A DNA stretch of 64,000 bases, from NCBI GenBank assembly GCA_964639245.1, contig CAZXCU010000009.1, positions 140,315 through 204,314 of the forward strand, written 5' to 3'. Positions 1 to 7,522 of the stretch are shown here, piece by piece; position 1 is the first letter of the stretch, and each line of letters begins with the position of its first letter. A program made the translations under genes and the position numbers. A model generated the notes under the pieces. That model was not told the origin of the DNA. It saw only the letters and a program-made list of their open reading frames with translations, and did not search any database. The DNA is from SB15 sp964639245 (lineage in GTDB: Bacteria; Chloroflexota; Anaerolineae; Aggregatilineales; J027).

Positions 1-2762
1 AAGCCCAATACCACCTGCATGATTTGCTGCTGGTTGGGATGGGGATGAATCGAAAGCGGATAACCGGTTTCCTGTGCTAACGCTTCAATCAATGCTTGGT
101 GACGCATCCCGACTTCCGGCGTGATGAAACTCAACACGATTCCGCCCTGTTTGAGACTGGTTTTGTACAGACTGTAGGGTTCAAGTGCCTGCCGCAAAAT
201 GCCATAGGCCGCGTTAATTTCGATGGGCTGCCCCTGAATGGTTTGGGCTTCGGTAGCAGGCGCAGTCCCCACACCGGGCTGGGCTTTGTTTTGTAACTGA
301 AAACCTGTTTCCTCTAAAAACTGGGCTTGCAGCGCTGCCCAATTCTCCGGTAGGCGCTCCACCTTGATTTCCACCACGCGCTGATCCATCCGCAGCGACA
401 CCTGCATCACATCCGGCACCAACTGCCGCACCAGCAAATCCAATGCGCCTTGATGGGTGGTCGGATTCACCTCAATTGTCCATCCGGTCAAAAACGCGGC
501 TTGCTCAAGATGACGGGCATAACGCTGTCTGGCAACGAGTGGAAAATCAAAGCGCAGCGACAGCACATGCTTTTCTTGGTCTGCCGACACTTTCCGCAGC
601 GTATCCGGCAGCAATTTAAGGACTCGATCCCGCGCCTCGATGTAGGAAAATTCATCGGGTTTGGGCGAACTTACCTGATAGTGACCATACCGCGCATTGC
701 CCCCGAAAGTAATGAAGCGCCACAACAGGCGGAATTGGCTGTCTGCGTCCGGCAAGTCAAGGCCAAGTTGGGTGACAATTTCGGACAAACTGCGCGTGTT
801 ACCATCGGCAAGCGTCAGGAGTTGCTCAATTGAGAGTGCCTCGGCAGACGACTCCGCGAGTTCGGCTTCTTGCTGTACCAATACCTGCTGCAACGCGGCT
901 TGCGCTTCGGCATCGAGGGGAAATTCATCCAGAAACACCTCGCCCACATGCACCACCGTTTCAAGCGGCACATTCGCGTTAAAATTTTGACTCGTGCAGA
1001 TGATTAGACGGTCATCCTGCACCTGACGCGCAATCCCCAGAAATAATTTTTTATCATTCTGACGCAACATCAACAGGCGGCGATGAGTCAATGACCCCAA
1101 TTCTGCCATCCATGCGAAGCGTTGACGGCGTTGGGCGACATGACCGGGCGTGAAAATTTTGTACCGCCCCGCCTGTGAGGGCGCAAAATACCACGCATGA
1201 GACTCCAACACTGCTTGCATTTCGGCGGGGTCGGTGGTTTCGTCGCCATACCAGAAAACGAGCAGGGTTTCCATGTCCAGCGAATCCCCGGTCATGTCAT
1301 GCTGGCGCAGCGCTTCCCATAGGCTGTCTCCGTTCAGCGCCTGCCCGATGCCCACCCCTTTTTTCTTGACCCAGAACTGCCCGCCGCGAATATCCGGTTC
1401 GACCACCTGCCCCAATTCTGGCAGGCGCACCCGCAAACTGCGTTCCTTGAGCAAGGCCGCAATCCGTTGCCGCGCCGCTTGATCGCCATGCACCAACCAT
1501 GTCCACTGCGGGTCAAGCTGCGCGGCGTAGTGGGTCAATTCATTTTCATCGGCATGAGCCGACAGCGAGTAGGTGCCGACTTCGCATTCCACCGCTAATT
1601 TTTGCCCTTCCAGCACCAGATACCCGCCCTTATTTTCCGCGAGAATTTGCAGCCGCTTGCCCGGCGATTCCTCGTCCTGATACCCGGTGATAAAAATGGC
1701 GCTGGTGGGTTCTTTGACCAGTTGTTTGGCGTAAACGGGCGAAGCACCCCCTGTTAGCATCCCCGACGACGCGATAATCACACACGGTTCGGGCGTGCGG
1801 GCAATCGTGTCCCGTTCCGCCATCGATGCCACAAATTTGACCGCCTGACTCCGCCACAACCCATTCGTGTTGTCTGGCTGCTGGAGATGTTTTTGCAACT
1901 GCGGACTCAGATATTCTGGAAAACGGGCAAACACCTGTGAGATGCTGCGCGTCATGCCATCCAGATAAATTGGAATCTCAGGCAGTTCGCCGTTCGCCAC
2001 CGCCGCATCCAGAATCAAGGCCGCTTCCTGGGCGCGTCCCAGCGCAAAGGCCGGAATCAGCACCCGTCCGCCATTTTCCACCACCCGTTTCACAGAGGCC
2101 GTCAGCCGCATTTCTTCGGCGCGGCGGTTGGCGTGGAGTTTTCCCCCGTAAGTGGTTTCCAGAATCAACACATGCGGATTCACGGGCGGAACTTCGGCTT
2201 GGGGTGTGGCACGCATCGGCGAAAAAGACAGGTCGCCGCTAATCAAAATGCTGCCTTCCCCGCTTTCCAGAAAAACACTGGCAGCACCGGGAATATGCCC
2301 CGCCTGAAAATACTGCACCCGCACTTTGCCACTCAAAATAAACGGCTGATGGAAACCCACCGGACGCAATGCTTGAGTCAATGCGGCGAGTTGTTTTTCA
2401 TCATAACTCGGCAGTTCCCCTTCGGCTTCGCGGCGGTTGTCCATCAAGCGCAGCGCATCCGCCAGCATCACTTCTGTCAGCGCAATCGTCGCGGGGGTGG
2501 CATAGGCGGGGGTATCCGGTTTTGCACCCAGCACCAGCGGCACCGCCCCGATATGGTCAGCGTGAGCATGGGTAATCAGCACCGCATCCAGGGGCAGACC
2601 GCTTAACGGCGACAAATCCGGCAGCAGTTCTCCCGACAGCCCATCCCGTGCTTTGGGCGATACGCGAATGCCTGCATCCACCAGCAGACGCACCCCGTCC
2701 AACTCAATCAATAAACATGACGCGCCAACCTCATCCGACCCGCCTAAAAAATGAATCTTAAT
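1..2762 (-). CDS. MBL-fold/beta-CASP ribonuclease-type protein (3' end beyond window)
   Basis: The frame is open from the left edge to base 2762, giving at least 920 codons. Reading from the start, the N-terminus is FLGGSDEVGAS, followed by the metallo-beta-lactamase motif HAHADH at about residues 65-70, GHIPGAA, then SGD near 175. ETTYGG near 200 begins the beta-CASP insertion, and LSAHAD near 405 with LVHGD near 420 forms the RNA-specificity (RMMBL) end of the fold. This is the layout of CPSF/YSH1-like RNA-processing nucleases, which bind two zinc ions. About 450 further residues follow that I cannot assign to a domain. In-frame TGA and TAA lie directly upstream of base 2762, so translation must begin inside the frame. 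The best fit is the ATT at 2762-2760. The family assignment is firm; the substrate is unknown. Confidence 0.88.
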   Translation of the reverse strand, partial: MKIHFLGGSDEVGASCLLIELDGVRLLVDAGIRVSPKARDGLSGELLPDLSPLSGLPLDAVLITHAHADHIGAVPLVLGAKPDTPAYATPATIALTEVMLADALRLMDNRREAEGELPSYDEKQLAALTQALRPVGFHQPFILSGKVRVQYFQAGHIPGAASVFLESGEGSILISGDLSFSPMRATPQAEVPPVNPHVLILETTYGGKLHANRRAEEMRLTASVKRVVENGGRVLIPAFALGRAQEAALILDAAVANGELPEIPIYLDGMTRSISQVFARFPEYLSPQLQKHLQQPDNTNGLWRSQAVKFVASMAERDTIARTPEPCVIIASSGMLTGGASPVYAKQLVKEPTSAIFITGYQDEESPGKRLQILAENKGGYLVLEGQKLAVECEVGTYSLSAHADENELTHYAAQLDPQWTWLVHGDQAARQRIAALLKERSLRVRLPELGQVVEPDIRGGQFWVKKKGVGIGQALNGDSLWEALRQHDMTGDSLDMETLLVFWYGDETTDPAEMQAVLESHAWYFAPSQAGRYKIFTPGHVAQRRQRFAWMAELGSLTHRRLLMLRQNDKKLFLGIARQVQDDRLIICTSQNFNANVPLETVVHVGEVFLDEFPLDAEAQAALQQVLVQQEAELAESSAEALSIEQLLTLADGNTRSLSEIVTQLGLDLPDADSQFRLLWRFITFGGNARYGHYQVSSPKPDEFSYIEARDRVLKLLPDTLRKVSADQEKHVLSLRFDFPLVARQRYARHLEQAAFLTGWTIEVNPTTHQGALDLLVRQLVPDVMQVSLRMDQRVVEIKVERLPENWAALQAQFLEETGFQLQNKAQPGVGTAPATEAQTIQGQPIEINAAYGILRQALEPYSLYKTSLKQGGIVLSFITPEVGMRHQALIEALAQETGYPLSIHPHPNQQQIMQVVLG

Positions 2763-2775
2763 GTTCGCTTCTCCT
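2760..2775 (-). promoter_or_regulatory. Ribosome-binding site followed by an AUU start codon
   Basis: On the minus strand AGGAG (bases 2775-2771) is followed after 8 nt by ATT (2762-2760) and then AAG ATT CAT TTT. Two stop codons, TGA TAA, immediately precede the ribosome-binding site in the same frame. No ATG, GTG or TTG occurs in frame until a TTG inside the first beta-strand, which would remove the conserved FLGG segment. Confidence 0.6.
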
Positions 2776-2987
2776 TATCAATAGCAGGTATTATACAAAA
2801 AAATATGGTTTTTTCGGCGGTAGGGGTGGATGTCTTACAGAGGGCGCGTGCATATGAGTCTCATTTTCATATCAAAGTTTGCCGCACCGTCATCCGCCCG
2901 CATGTCCGCACCAAATCATGCCAACGTTTTAATTGACGGATAGATTCTTTGTCAGGCAAGCGTCAAGCAGCCCGCCCACCACCCCCC

Positions 2988-2993
2988 TACAAT
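2988..2993 (+). promoter_or_regulatory. -10 element TACAAT, probable leaderless promoter
   Basis: TACAAT ends 6 nt before the ATG at 3000, so transcription would begin at or next to the start codon. No Shine-Dalgarno-like sequence is present; the upstream bases are C-rich. No convincing -35 hexamer is visible. Confidence 0.4.
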
Positions 2994-2999
2994 GGGTTT

Positions 3000-4265
3000 A
3001 TGCGAACATGGCTAACGATTCTCTTTTTGATGATGAGCAGTTGGGGTGTTAAACCAGCCCCTGCGGACTGGATTCTGTACACCGGGACAGACGGGCAGTT
3101 TTACCGTATAGAAGTGGATGGCACACATTCGCAGCAATTGACCACAGGCGTAGGACGCAAGCAGTTTTACACCTTTTCCCCCGCCCAAGACTGGATTTAC
3201 TACACCGTCCATCCAGAAAATTCCGATGCTGCGGACACGGCTGACCTGTATCGGGTCAAAGTAGACGGATCAGACCAGCAAAATATCCTCACTCTGCCAA
3301 GCATTTTTAGTTATCCGGTGGGGTGGTTAGGCGATTGGTTGTATCTGGTGGTGGACGCATTCTCAGATGCCGATGGGCTGTATCGGATGCAGGCTGACGG
3401 CACAAATTTCCAGCCTTTGACAGACACCCTCAGCATTTATTCCTTTGATGCGTGGCGCGATGGTTGGCTCTATTTTTCTGCCCAGACCCAAGATAACCCT
3501 ATGCAGTTGTATCGCATCCGCGAAAATGGCGAACAGTTACAATCCCTCACCCGCCCTGACCAAGTTTATATTTTTGTGGCGCTTTCCCCGGATGGGAACT
3601 GGATTTATTTTCACTCCGACCTCACCCTCTATCGGATGAAAACGGATGGCACACAACACCAGAGTATCGAACTAGATTTTGGGATTGATTTTATTGCGGG
3701 ATTTTCACCTGATGGGGAATGGCTGCATTTTGACGGACGACAGGGCTACCGCTACACCGATATGTACCGCGTCAAAGCCGATTTGTCGGAGGCGCAAAAC
3801 CTGACCGGTCATCTGGAAGAAAGTTTTTTTGTGAGTTTTTCGCCAGATGGGGAGTCCGTCCTATTTTCCAAGCCTGACCCGGAACTTGGCGGCTACAGTC
3901 TGTACTTGATGGACACGGAAACTTTAGAAGTTACCCGTTTCACCCGCCTCTTCGGGGGCGAATATACGGGTTTCTGGTCGCCAGATGGCAGATGGTTTAT
4001 CGCCGACTCCACATCCTACACTGCTGAAGGCCGTGCCATGAACGAATATTATCTTGTGCAGGGGTCAGCCTCGCGCAAAATCACCCAGTCCGTCGGTTAC
4101 AAAGAATTTTATAGCTGGCTAGCCGATAACGATACTTTCCTGTATGTTAATTATTCTGAAAGCGAAGGTGGGCTGTACAGAGTGTCGCTGCATCACCACA
4201 CCGAGCAACTGATTCTTTCAGGGGCAGATTTTTCTAGTATCGTCGCAGTGGTAACAGGGCAATAA
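3000..4265 (+). CDS. Secreted beta-propeller protein (TolB/PD40/DUF5050-like repeats)
   Basis: About 421 residues. It begins with a signal peptide (MRTWLTILFLMMSS followed by a small-residue cleavage region). Around eight repeats follow with the pattern LYRMKTDGT or YRVKADG and FSPDG(E/N)W, typical of TolB-like and DUF5050 propellers that read as periplasmic or surface proteins. An upstream ATG at 2949 would add 17 residues ahead of the signal peptide and has no ribosome-binding site, so 3000 is preferred. The next gene begins 211 bp downstream. There is no enzymatic motif; a binding or scaffold role is inferred from the fold only. Confidence 0.8.
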   Translation: MRTWLTILFLMMSSWGVKPAPADWILYTGTDGQFYRIEVDGTHSQQLTTGVGRKQFYTFSPAQDWIYYTVHPENSDAADTADLYRVKVDGSDQQNILTLPSIFSYPVGWLGDWLYLVVDAFSDADGLYRMQADGTNFQPLTDTLSIYSFDAWRDGWLYFSAQTQDNPMQLYRIRENGEQLQSLTRPDQVYIFVALSPDGNWIYFHSDLTLYRMKTDGTQHQSIELDFGIDFIAGFSPDGEWLHFDGRQGYRYTDMYRVKADLSEAQNLTGHLEESFFVSFSPDGESVLFSKPDPELGGYSLYLMDTETLEVTRFTRLFGGEYTGFWSPDGRWFIADSTSYTAEGRAMNEYYLVQGSASRKITQSVGYKEFYSWLADNDTFLYVNYSESEGGLYRVSLHHHTEQLILSGADFSSIVAVVTGQ

Positions 4266-4476
4266 GTGCTTCATCCTACAAGTCAATGCAGATGAAATCC
4301 CGTAGGGGCGGCGACAAGGCGCGTTAGATGGGCGTATGAGTGCTTGTCAAAAAGTCCGCCGCGCCGATTCCCGCCCTCTGAAAGGATTTACCGGACGCAG
4401 CACTCAGGCCAAACAGCGCGTGACAGGGGCGGAATTTTCCTTTATAAATGGCATTGAGGCGAAAGGAATTGACCTT

Positions 4477-4677
4477 ATGAAACGCAAACGTACCCCCATG
4501 TTGATCGTTATGGGTATCTGGATTCTGATTGCAGGTTTGTGGTTGGCGGGTGTGGGGCAAGACTCCGGCGAAGCTCAAGACGCTCCCCATGAGGATATGA
4601 CCACTGAAGAAGCGCCTGTGCATACGATGCCCATGCCCACCGAAGAAAGTTTCTACACAGCAAAATGGCTGGTTTAA
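4477..4677 (+). CDS. Small single-pass membrane protein, unknown function
   Basis: 66 residues. A basic N-terminus (MKRKRTP) precedes one hydrophobic helix of about 20 residues ending in AGVGQ, then an acidic, methionine-rich tail (EDMTTEEAP, HTMPMPTEE). GAAAGG at 4461-4466 lies about 10 nt before the ATG. The frame stays open upstream to 4336, but that extension lacks a plausible start site. No family is recognised. The topology suggests an exported or membrane-anchored acidic tail. Confidence 0.55.
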   Translation: MKRKRTPMLIVMGIWILIAGLWLAGVGQDSGEAQDAPHEDMTTEEAPVHTMPMPTEESFYTAKWLV

Positions 4678-4766
4678 GGCTTTCCCGATGAAGTTCTGTC
4701 CGGGCGAGTCTCCAAAGCAGAAAGATTGCTCAGAACATCTGAAATCGCTCAGAATCAACTTTATAA

Positions 4767-4909
4767 CTCACCTTACGCAATGCGGGAAAATCCTCACCCT
4801 CAATCCCGTCAGCAAGCTGCCCTGTTTGTCCCCAAAGCATTGGGGAGGGAAGCCGAAGGCAGGGTGGGGTCAAAAAATGTCCCCAAAATTCTATTCTGCG
4901 TAAGGTGAG
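4767..4909 (-). mobile_element. MITE family A, copy 1 (inverted orientation, 143 bp)
   Basis: The ends are CTCACCTTACGCA and its exact inverse complement. The element is flanked by identical 7-bp repeats TTTATAA at 4760-4766 and 4910-4916. It matches copies at 5961 and 55384 in reverse complement. Relative to them it carries about 22 extra bases beside the central hairpin, and the hairpin loop is inverted (TGCT instead of AGCA). The right target duplication contains the last codon and stop codon of the lacI-type gene. No coding capacity. Confidence 0.85.
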
Positions 4910-4910
4910 T

Positions 4911-5918
4911 TTATAAAAAAGCGGTACTCTGCCGTACCGTAAGTTTTGGTAAAATAATATGTTGTTTAATCTGTGCATCAGGTTCATGGAGCAATGCTAA
5001 TAAATATTTGACCCCGATTTCGCCCAACTGATTAAAGTCCTGTTGAATCGTGGTGAGGGGCGGGTTAAAGAAAGCAGATTCTGGAATGTCGTCAAACCCC
5101 ACAATCGAAATATCCTGCGGCACACGCAGATGGTGTTCATGTAAGGCATAGATAGCACCGAGCGCCATCTGGTCATTGCCCACCACCAGCGCGGTAAAGC
5201 TCTTCCCGGCTTTGATTAAACGCCTCGCAGCTTCATAACCACTTTTGGCTGACCAATCCCCTTCAACGCTCATGCCCGGCGTTAATCCGGCCTGCTGCAT
5301 GGTCGCCAACCACTGCTCATGGCGGGCGATTGCACCAAACCAATTCAAAGGCCCGCTAATTTCTGCAATTTTCTGATGCCCAAGGCTAATTAAATGTTCT
5401 GTTGCTATCTGGCTGCCGTATTTTTGGTCGACAATGACGGAAGGAACTTCTAAGCCAAATTCAGGATCAATTTGCACAATGGGAACATCCCCACAAAACG
5501 CGACCATCTCTTCGTAGGAAATTCCTACCACGGGGGCGATGGCAAGAATCCCGTCCACCTGGCGGCCTGCCAAACTGCCCAACGCTTTTTGAATCTGCCC
5601 ATGCGAGGCTTCATTGATATTAGAAAAAATAAGGTCGTAACCCAGATTTTTAGCGGCACGTTCGATATTTAGCACCATTTGCGCCGGGCCGTAATGATTC
5701 ATCCCGAAAGTCATAATGGCGAGTGTGTGCGATTGATTCACCACCAAACTTTTAGCAACTTTGTTAGGGTGATACCCAAGCTCGCGGATAGCAGCTTTCA
5801 CCCGTGCGCGGGTGTCCGGTGAAACGCTGGGATGGTTATTCACCACCCGTGAAACCGTCTGATACGACACGTCGGCGTGCCGGGCAACATCATGAATGGT
5901 AGCCCGTGTTTTTCTCAT
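4911..5918 (-). CDS. LacI-family transcriptional repressor of the arabinose operon
   Basis: 335 residues. The N-terminal helix-turn-helix (ATIHDVARHADVSYQTVSRV) and hinge region (HPNKVAKSLV) are typical of LacI/GalR proteins, followed by a periplasmic-binding-protein-like sugar domain (VDGILAIAP, VGNDQMALGAIYAL, SIVGFDDIPESAFFNPPLTT). The start at 5918 has AAGGG 6-7 nt upstream; an ATG at 5945 would add nine residues. The gene diverges from the sugar transport and araBDA operon, whose promoter carries two perfect 14-bp palindromes. Control of that operon is therefore inferred, with arabinose or a derivative as probable inducer. A family A mini-element abuts the stop codon and another lies 42 bp before the start. 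Confidence 0.9.
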   Translation of the reverse strand: MRKTRATIHDVARHADVSYQTVSRVVNNHPSVSPDTRARVKAAIRELGYHPNKVAKSLVVNQSHTLAIMTFGMNHYGPAQMVLNIERAAKNLGYDLIFSNINEASHGQIQKALGSLAGRQVDGILAIAPVVGISYEEMVAFCGDVPIVQIDPEFGLEVPSVIVDQKYGSQIATEHLISLGHQKIAEISGPLNWFGAIARHEQWLATMQQAGLTPGMSVEGDWSAKSGYEAARRLIKAGKSFTALVVGNDQMALGAIYALHEHHLRVPQDISIVGFDDIPESAFFNPPLTTIQQDFNQLGEIGVKYLLALLHEPDAQIKQHIILPKLTVRQSTAFL

Positions 5919-5960
5919 CAATTCCCTTTGACTCCCATTAAGCATAAACAGACTATGGTA

Positions 5961-6082
5961 CTCACCTTACGCAGAATCGCGTTTTGGGTACATTTTTTGA
6001 CCCCACCCTGCCTTCGGCTTCCCTCCCCAAAGCATTGGGGAGGGATGGAGGGTGGGGATTTTCCCGCATTGCGTAAGGTGGG
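5961..6082 (+). mobile_element. MITE family A, copy 2 (122 bp)
   Basis: It begins CTCACCTTACGCA and ends TGCGTAAGGTGGG, between 7-bp direct repeats TATGGTA at 5954-5960 and 6083-6089. The centre is a 10-bp perfect stem, CCCTCCCCAA / TTGGGGAGGG, with the loop AGCA (6021-6044). It sits between the repressor start codon and the operators of the arabinose operon. Its folded RNA would lie in the repressor's 5' untranslated region if transcription starts upstream. Confidence 0.88.
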
Positions 6083-6147
6083 TATGGTACTTGAATTTTT
6101 TTTGAGTGCCAAATCCTTGACTTTTTTTTGGAACGTTGTATTCTTAA

Positions 6148-6193
6148 TGTGAACGTTCACAATTTTTCAAATGATATACTGTGAACGTTCACA
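6148..6193 (+). promoter_or_regulatory. Twin LacI-type operators over the arabinose operon promoter
   Basis: TGTGAACGTTCACA occurs perfectly at 6148-6161 and again at 6180-6193, with centres 32 bp apart, or about three helical turns. A -10 element TATACT lies at 6175-6180, so the first site covers the -35 zone and the second the start point. A weaker AACGTT-centred half match lies at 6132-6137. The palindrome with a central CG is typical of LacI-family operators, and the regulator gene is adjacent. Confidence 0.82.
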
Positions 6194-6434
6194 CAGCAAG
6201 TTAAAGTTTAGGTTGTCGCAAGTAATAGCTTTTATTTACTTTATTTTTTGGGGTCGTCAAAAATGTTTAACACCCCTCCTATTACTTCCAACCGCGTAGC
6301 AATCGAATACAACGATTGGTCTTTGCCAATCTGTGTAGAACTGTCATCCAAGTAGAAAGGGAAACCCTATCTGCGATAACGACGCGCACCACAACCATCC
6401 TTTTAGCATCACTTAGTTTTGGAGATTATTGAGT
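6194..6434 (+). other. Long 5' leader of the arabinose operon
   Basis: About 240 bases lie between the promoter and the first gene. A 30-codon frame (6263-6355, starting MFNTPPITSN) has GGGG about 9 nt ahead of its ATG and could be a leader peptide, but it contains no run of regulatory codons. No riboswitch that I can recognise is present. The leader ends with GGAG at 6421-6424, ahead of the ATG at 6435. Confidence 0.3.
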
Positions 6435-7379
6435 ATGCGATTCATAAAATTCAGTCTGTTGATTTGCCTCCTCCTAGGATTCGCTGTTCCGTTGGTTCAG
6501 GCACAAGATAGCGGTGAAGGGCTGACCATCGGCTTTTCGCAAATTGGGTCTGAAAGTGCCTGGCGCACAGCATTTACCGAAGCCGTCCAAGCCGAAGCCG
6601 AAGCACGCGGGATTAACCTGCTGTTCTCCGATGCCCAACAGGAACAAGAAAATCAAATTACCGCCATGCGTGCATGGATTGCTCAGGGCGATGTCGATGC
6701 CATCATTCTTGCCCCCGTCGTTGAAAGCGGTTGGGACGATGTTCTTCAAGAAGCACAGGATGCTGGTATTCCGGTGGTGATTGTAGACCGCAACGTGGAC
6801 TCCGATCCTTCGCTGTTTGTAACCCGTGTTTCCTCCGATTTTGTCCATGAAGGCCGTTTGGCTGCGTCATGGCTGGTGCAGGCAACTTCGGGCATTTGCA
6901 ACATTGTCGAACTGCAAGGCACTGTGGGTTCTGCGGCTGCAACTGACCGCCAGACCGGTTTTAATGAAGTCATTGCGCTGTTTCCTGACATGCAAATCAT
7001 TCGTTCTGAAACGGGAAATTTCGTGCGGACTGAAGGCAAAGCCGTCATGCAGAGTTTCTTGAGCGCCGAAGATCCTGCCAACATCTGCGCGGTATGGGCG
7101 CATAACGATGATATGGCGATTGGCGCAATTGAAGCGATCAAAGAAGCCGGTCTGGTTCCCGGAACGGATATTCTGGTGGTTTCTGTAGACGCAATTCCTG
7201 ACATCTTCGACTCGATTGATGCAGGCGAAGCCAACGCAACCGTCGAACTCAGCCCCTTCATGGGTGGCCCGGCTTTTGACGCGGTGGTGGCAACCTTGAA
7301 CGGCGAAGAACTCCCCAAGTGGATTCCCGTGGCAGGCAAATTGTACACCAGCCGCGCTGCCTACGACGCAGACCGCTAA
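6435..7379 (+). CDS. Sugar ABC transporter substrate-binding protein (YtfQ-like)
   Basis: 314 residues. A signal peptide (MRFIKFSLLICLLLGFAVPLVQAQ) precedes a pentose/hexose-type periplasmic-binding fold: TIGFSQIGSESAWRTAF, DAIILAPVVESGWD, VWAHNDDMAIGAIEAI, and a C-terminal KWIPVAGKLYTS. The sequence style matches YtfQ galactofuranose-binding proteins. It captures sugar outside the membrane for the ATPase and permeases that follow. Because araB, araD and araA lie in the same operon, L-arabinose (possibly the furanose form) is the likely ligand. The start at 6435 has GGAG 10 nt upstream; an in-frame TTG at 6429 is less likely. Confidence 0.88.
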   Translation: MRFIKFSLLICLLLGFAVPLVQAQDSGEGLTIGFSQIGSESAWRTAFTEAVQAEAEARGINLLFSDAQQEQENQITAMRAWIAQGDVDAIILAPVVESGWDDVLQEAQDAGIPVVIVDRNVDSDPSLFVTRVSSDFVHEGRLAASWLVQATSGICNIVELQGTVGSAAATDRQTGFNEVIALFPDMQIIRSETGNFVRTEGKAVMQSFLSAEDPANICAVWAHNDDMAIGAIEAIKEAGLVPGTDILVVSVDAIPDIFDSIDAGEANATVELSPFMGGPAFDAVVATLNGEELPKWIPVAGKLYTSRAAYDADR

Positions 7380-7390
7380 ACGGTAAAAAA

Positions 7391-7494
7391 GGGGAAACGA
7401 ACAGTTCCCCCAGCTAGCACAAACTAGGGAGAACCTACTTAGCCGAGTTGCTTCTCCCTAAATAAAAATTGACAGGGCAGTCCATTGGCTGCCC
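7391..7494 (+). promoter_or_regulatory. Three consecutive stem-loops after the binding-protein gene
   Basis: GGGGAA/TTCCCC (7391-7410), TAGGGAGAA/TTCTCCCTA (7425-7460) and GGGCAG/CTGCCC (7475-7494) lie in the 143-bp gap before the ATPase gene. None has a long U-tract, though the second is followed by AATAAAAATT. Such structures commonly protect the upstream mRNA end or partly terminate transcription, giving more binding protein than transporter. That role is inferred here. Confidence 0.55.
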
Positions 7495-7522
7495 CACAAA
7501 AAGATTTTAGGTAAATCCAATT

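Noticed and set aside
450..2606. Several plus-strand frames of 60-157 codons across the first 2.7 kb
   Set aside because: They lie opposite the continuous beta-CASP nuclease frame and carry no recognisable motifs; their composition is that of antisense shadow frames.
4688..4987. Frames through family A copy 1
   Set aside because: They are created by the foldback element; similar peptides appear at the other copies because the DNA is repeated, not because they are coding.
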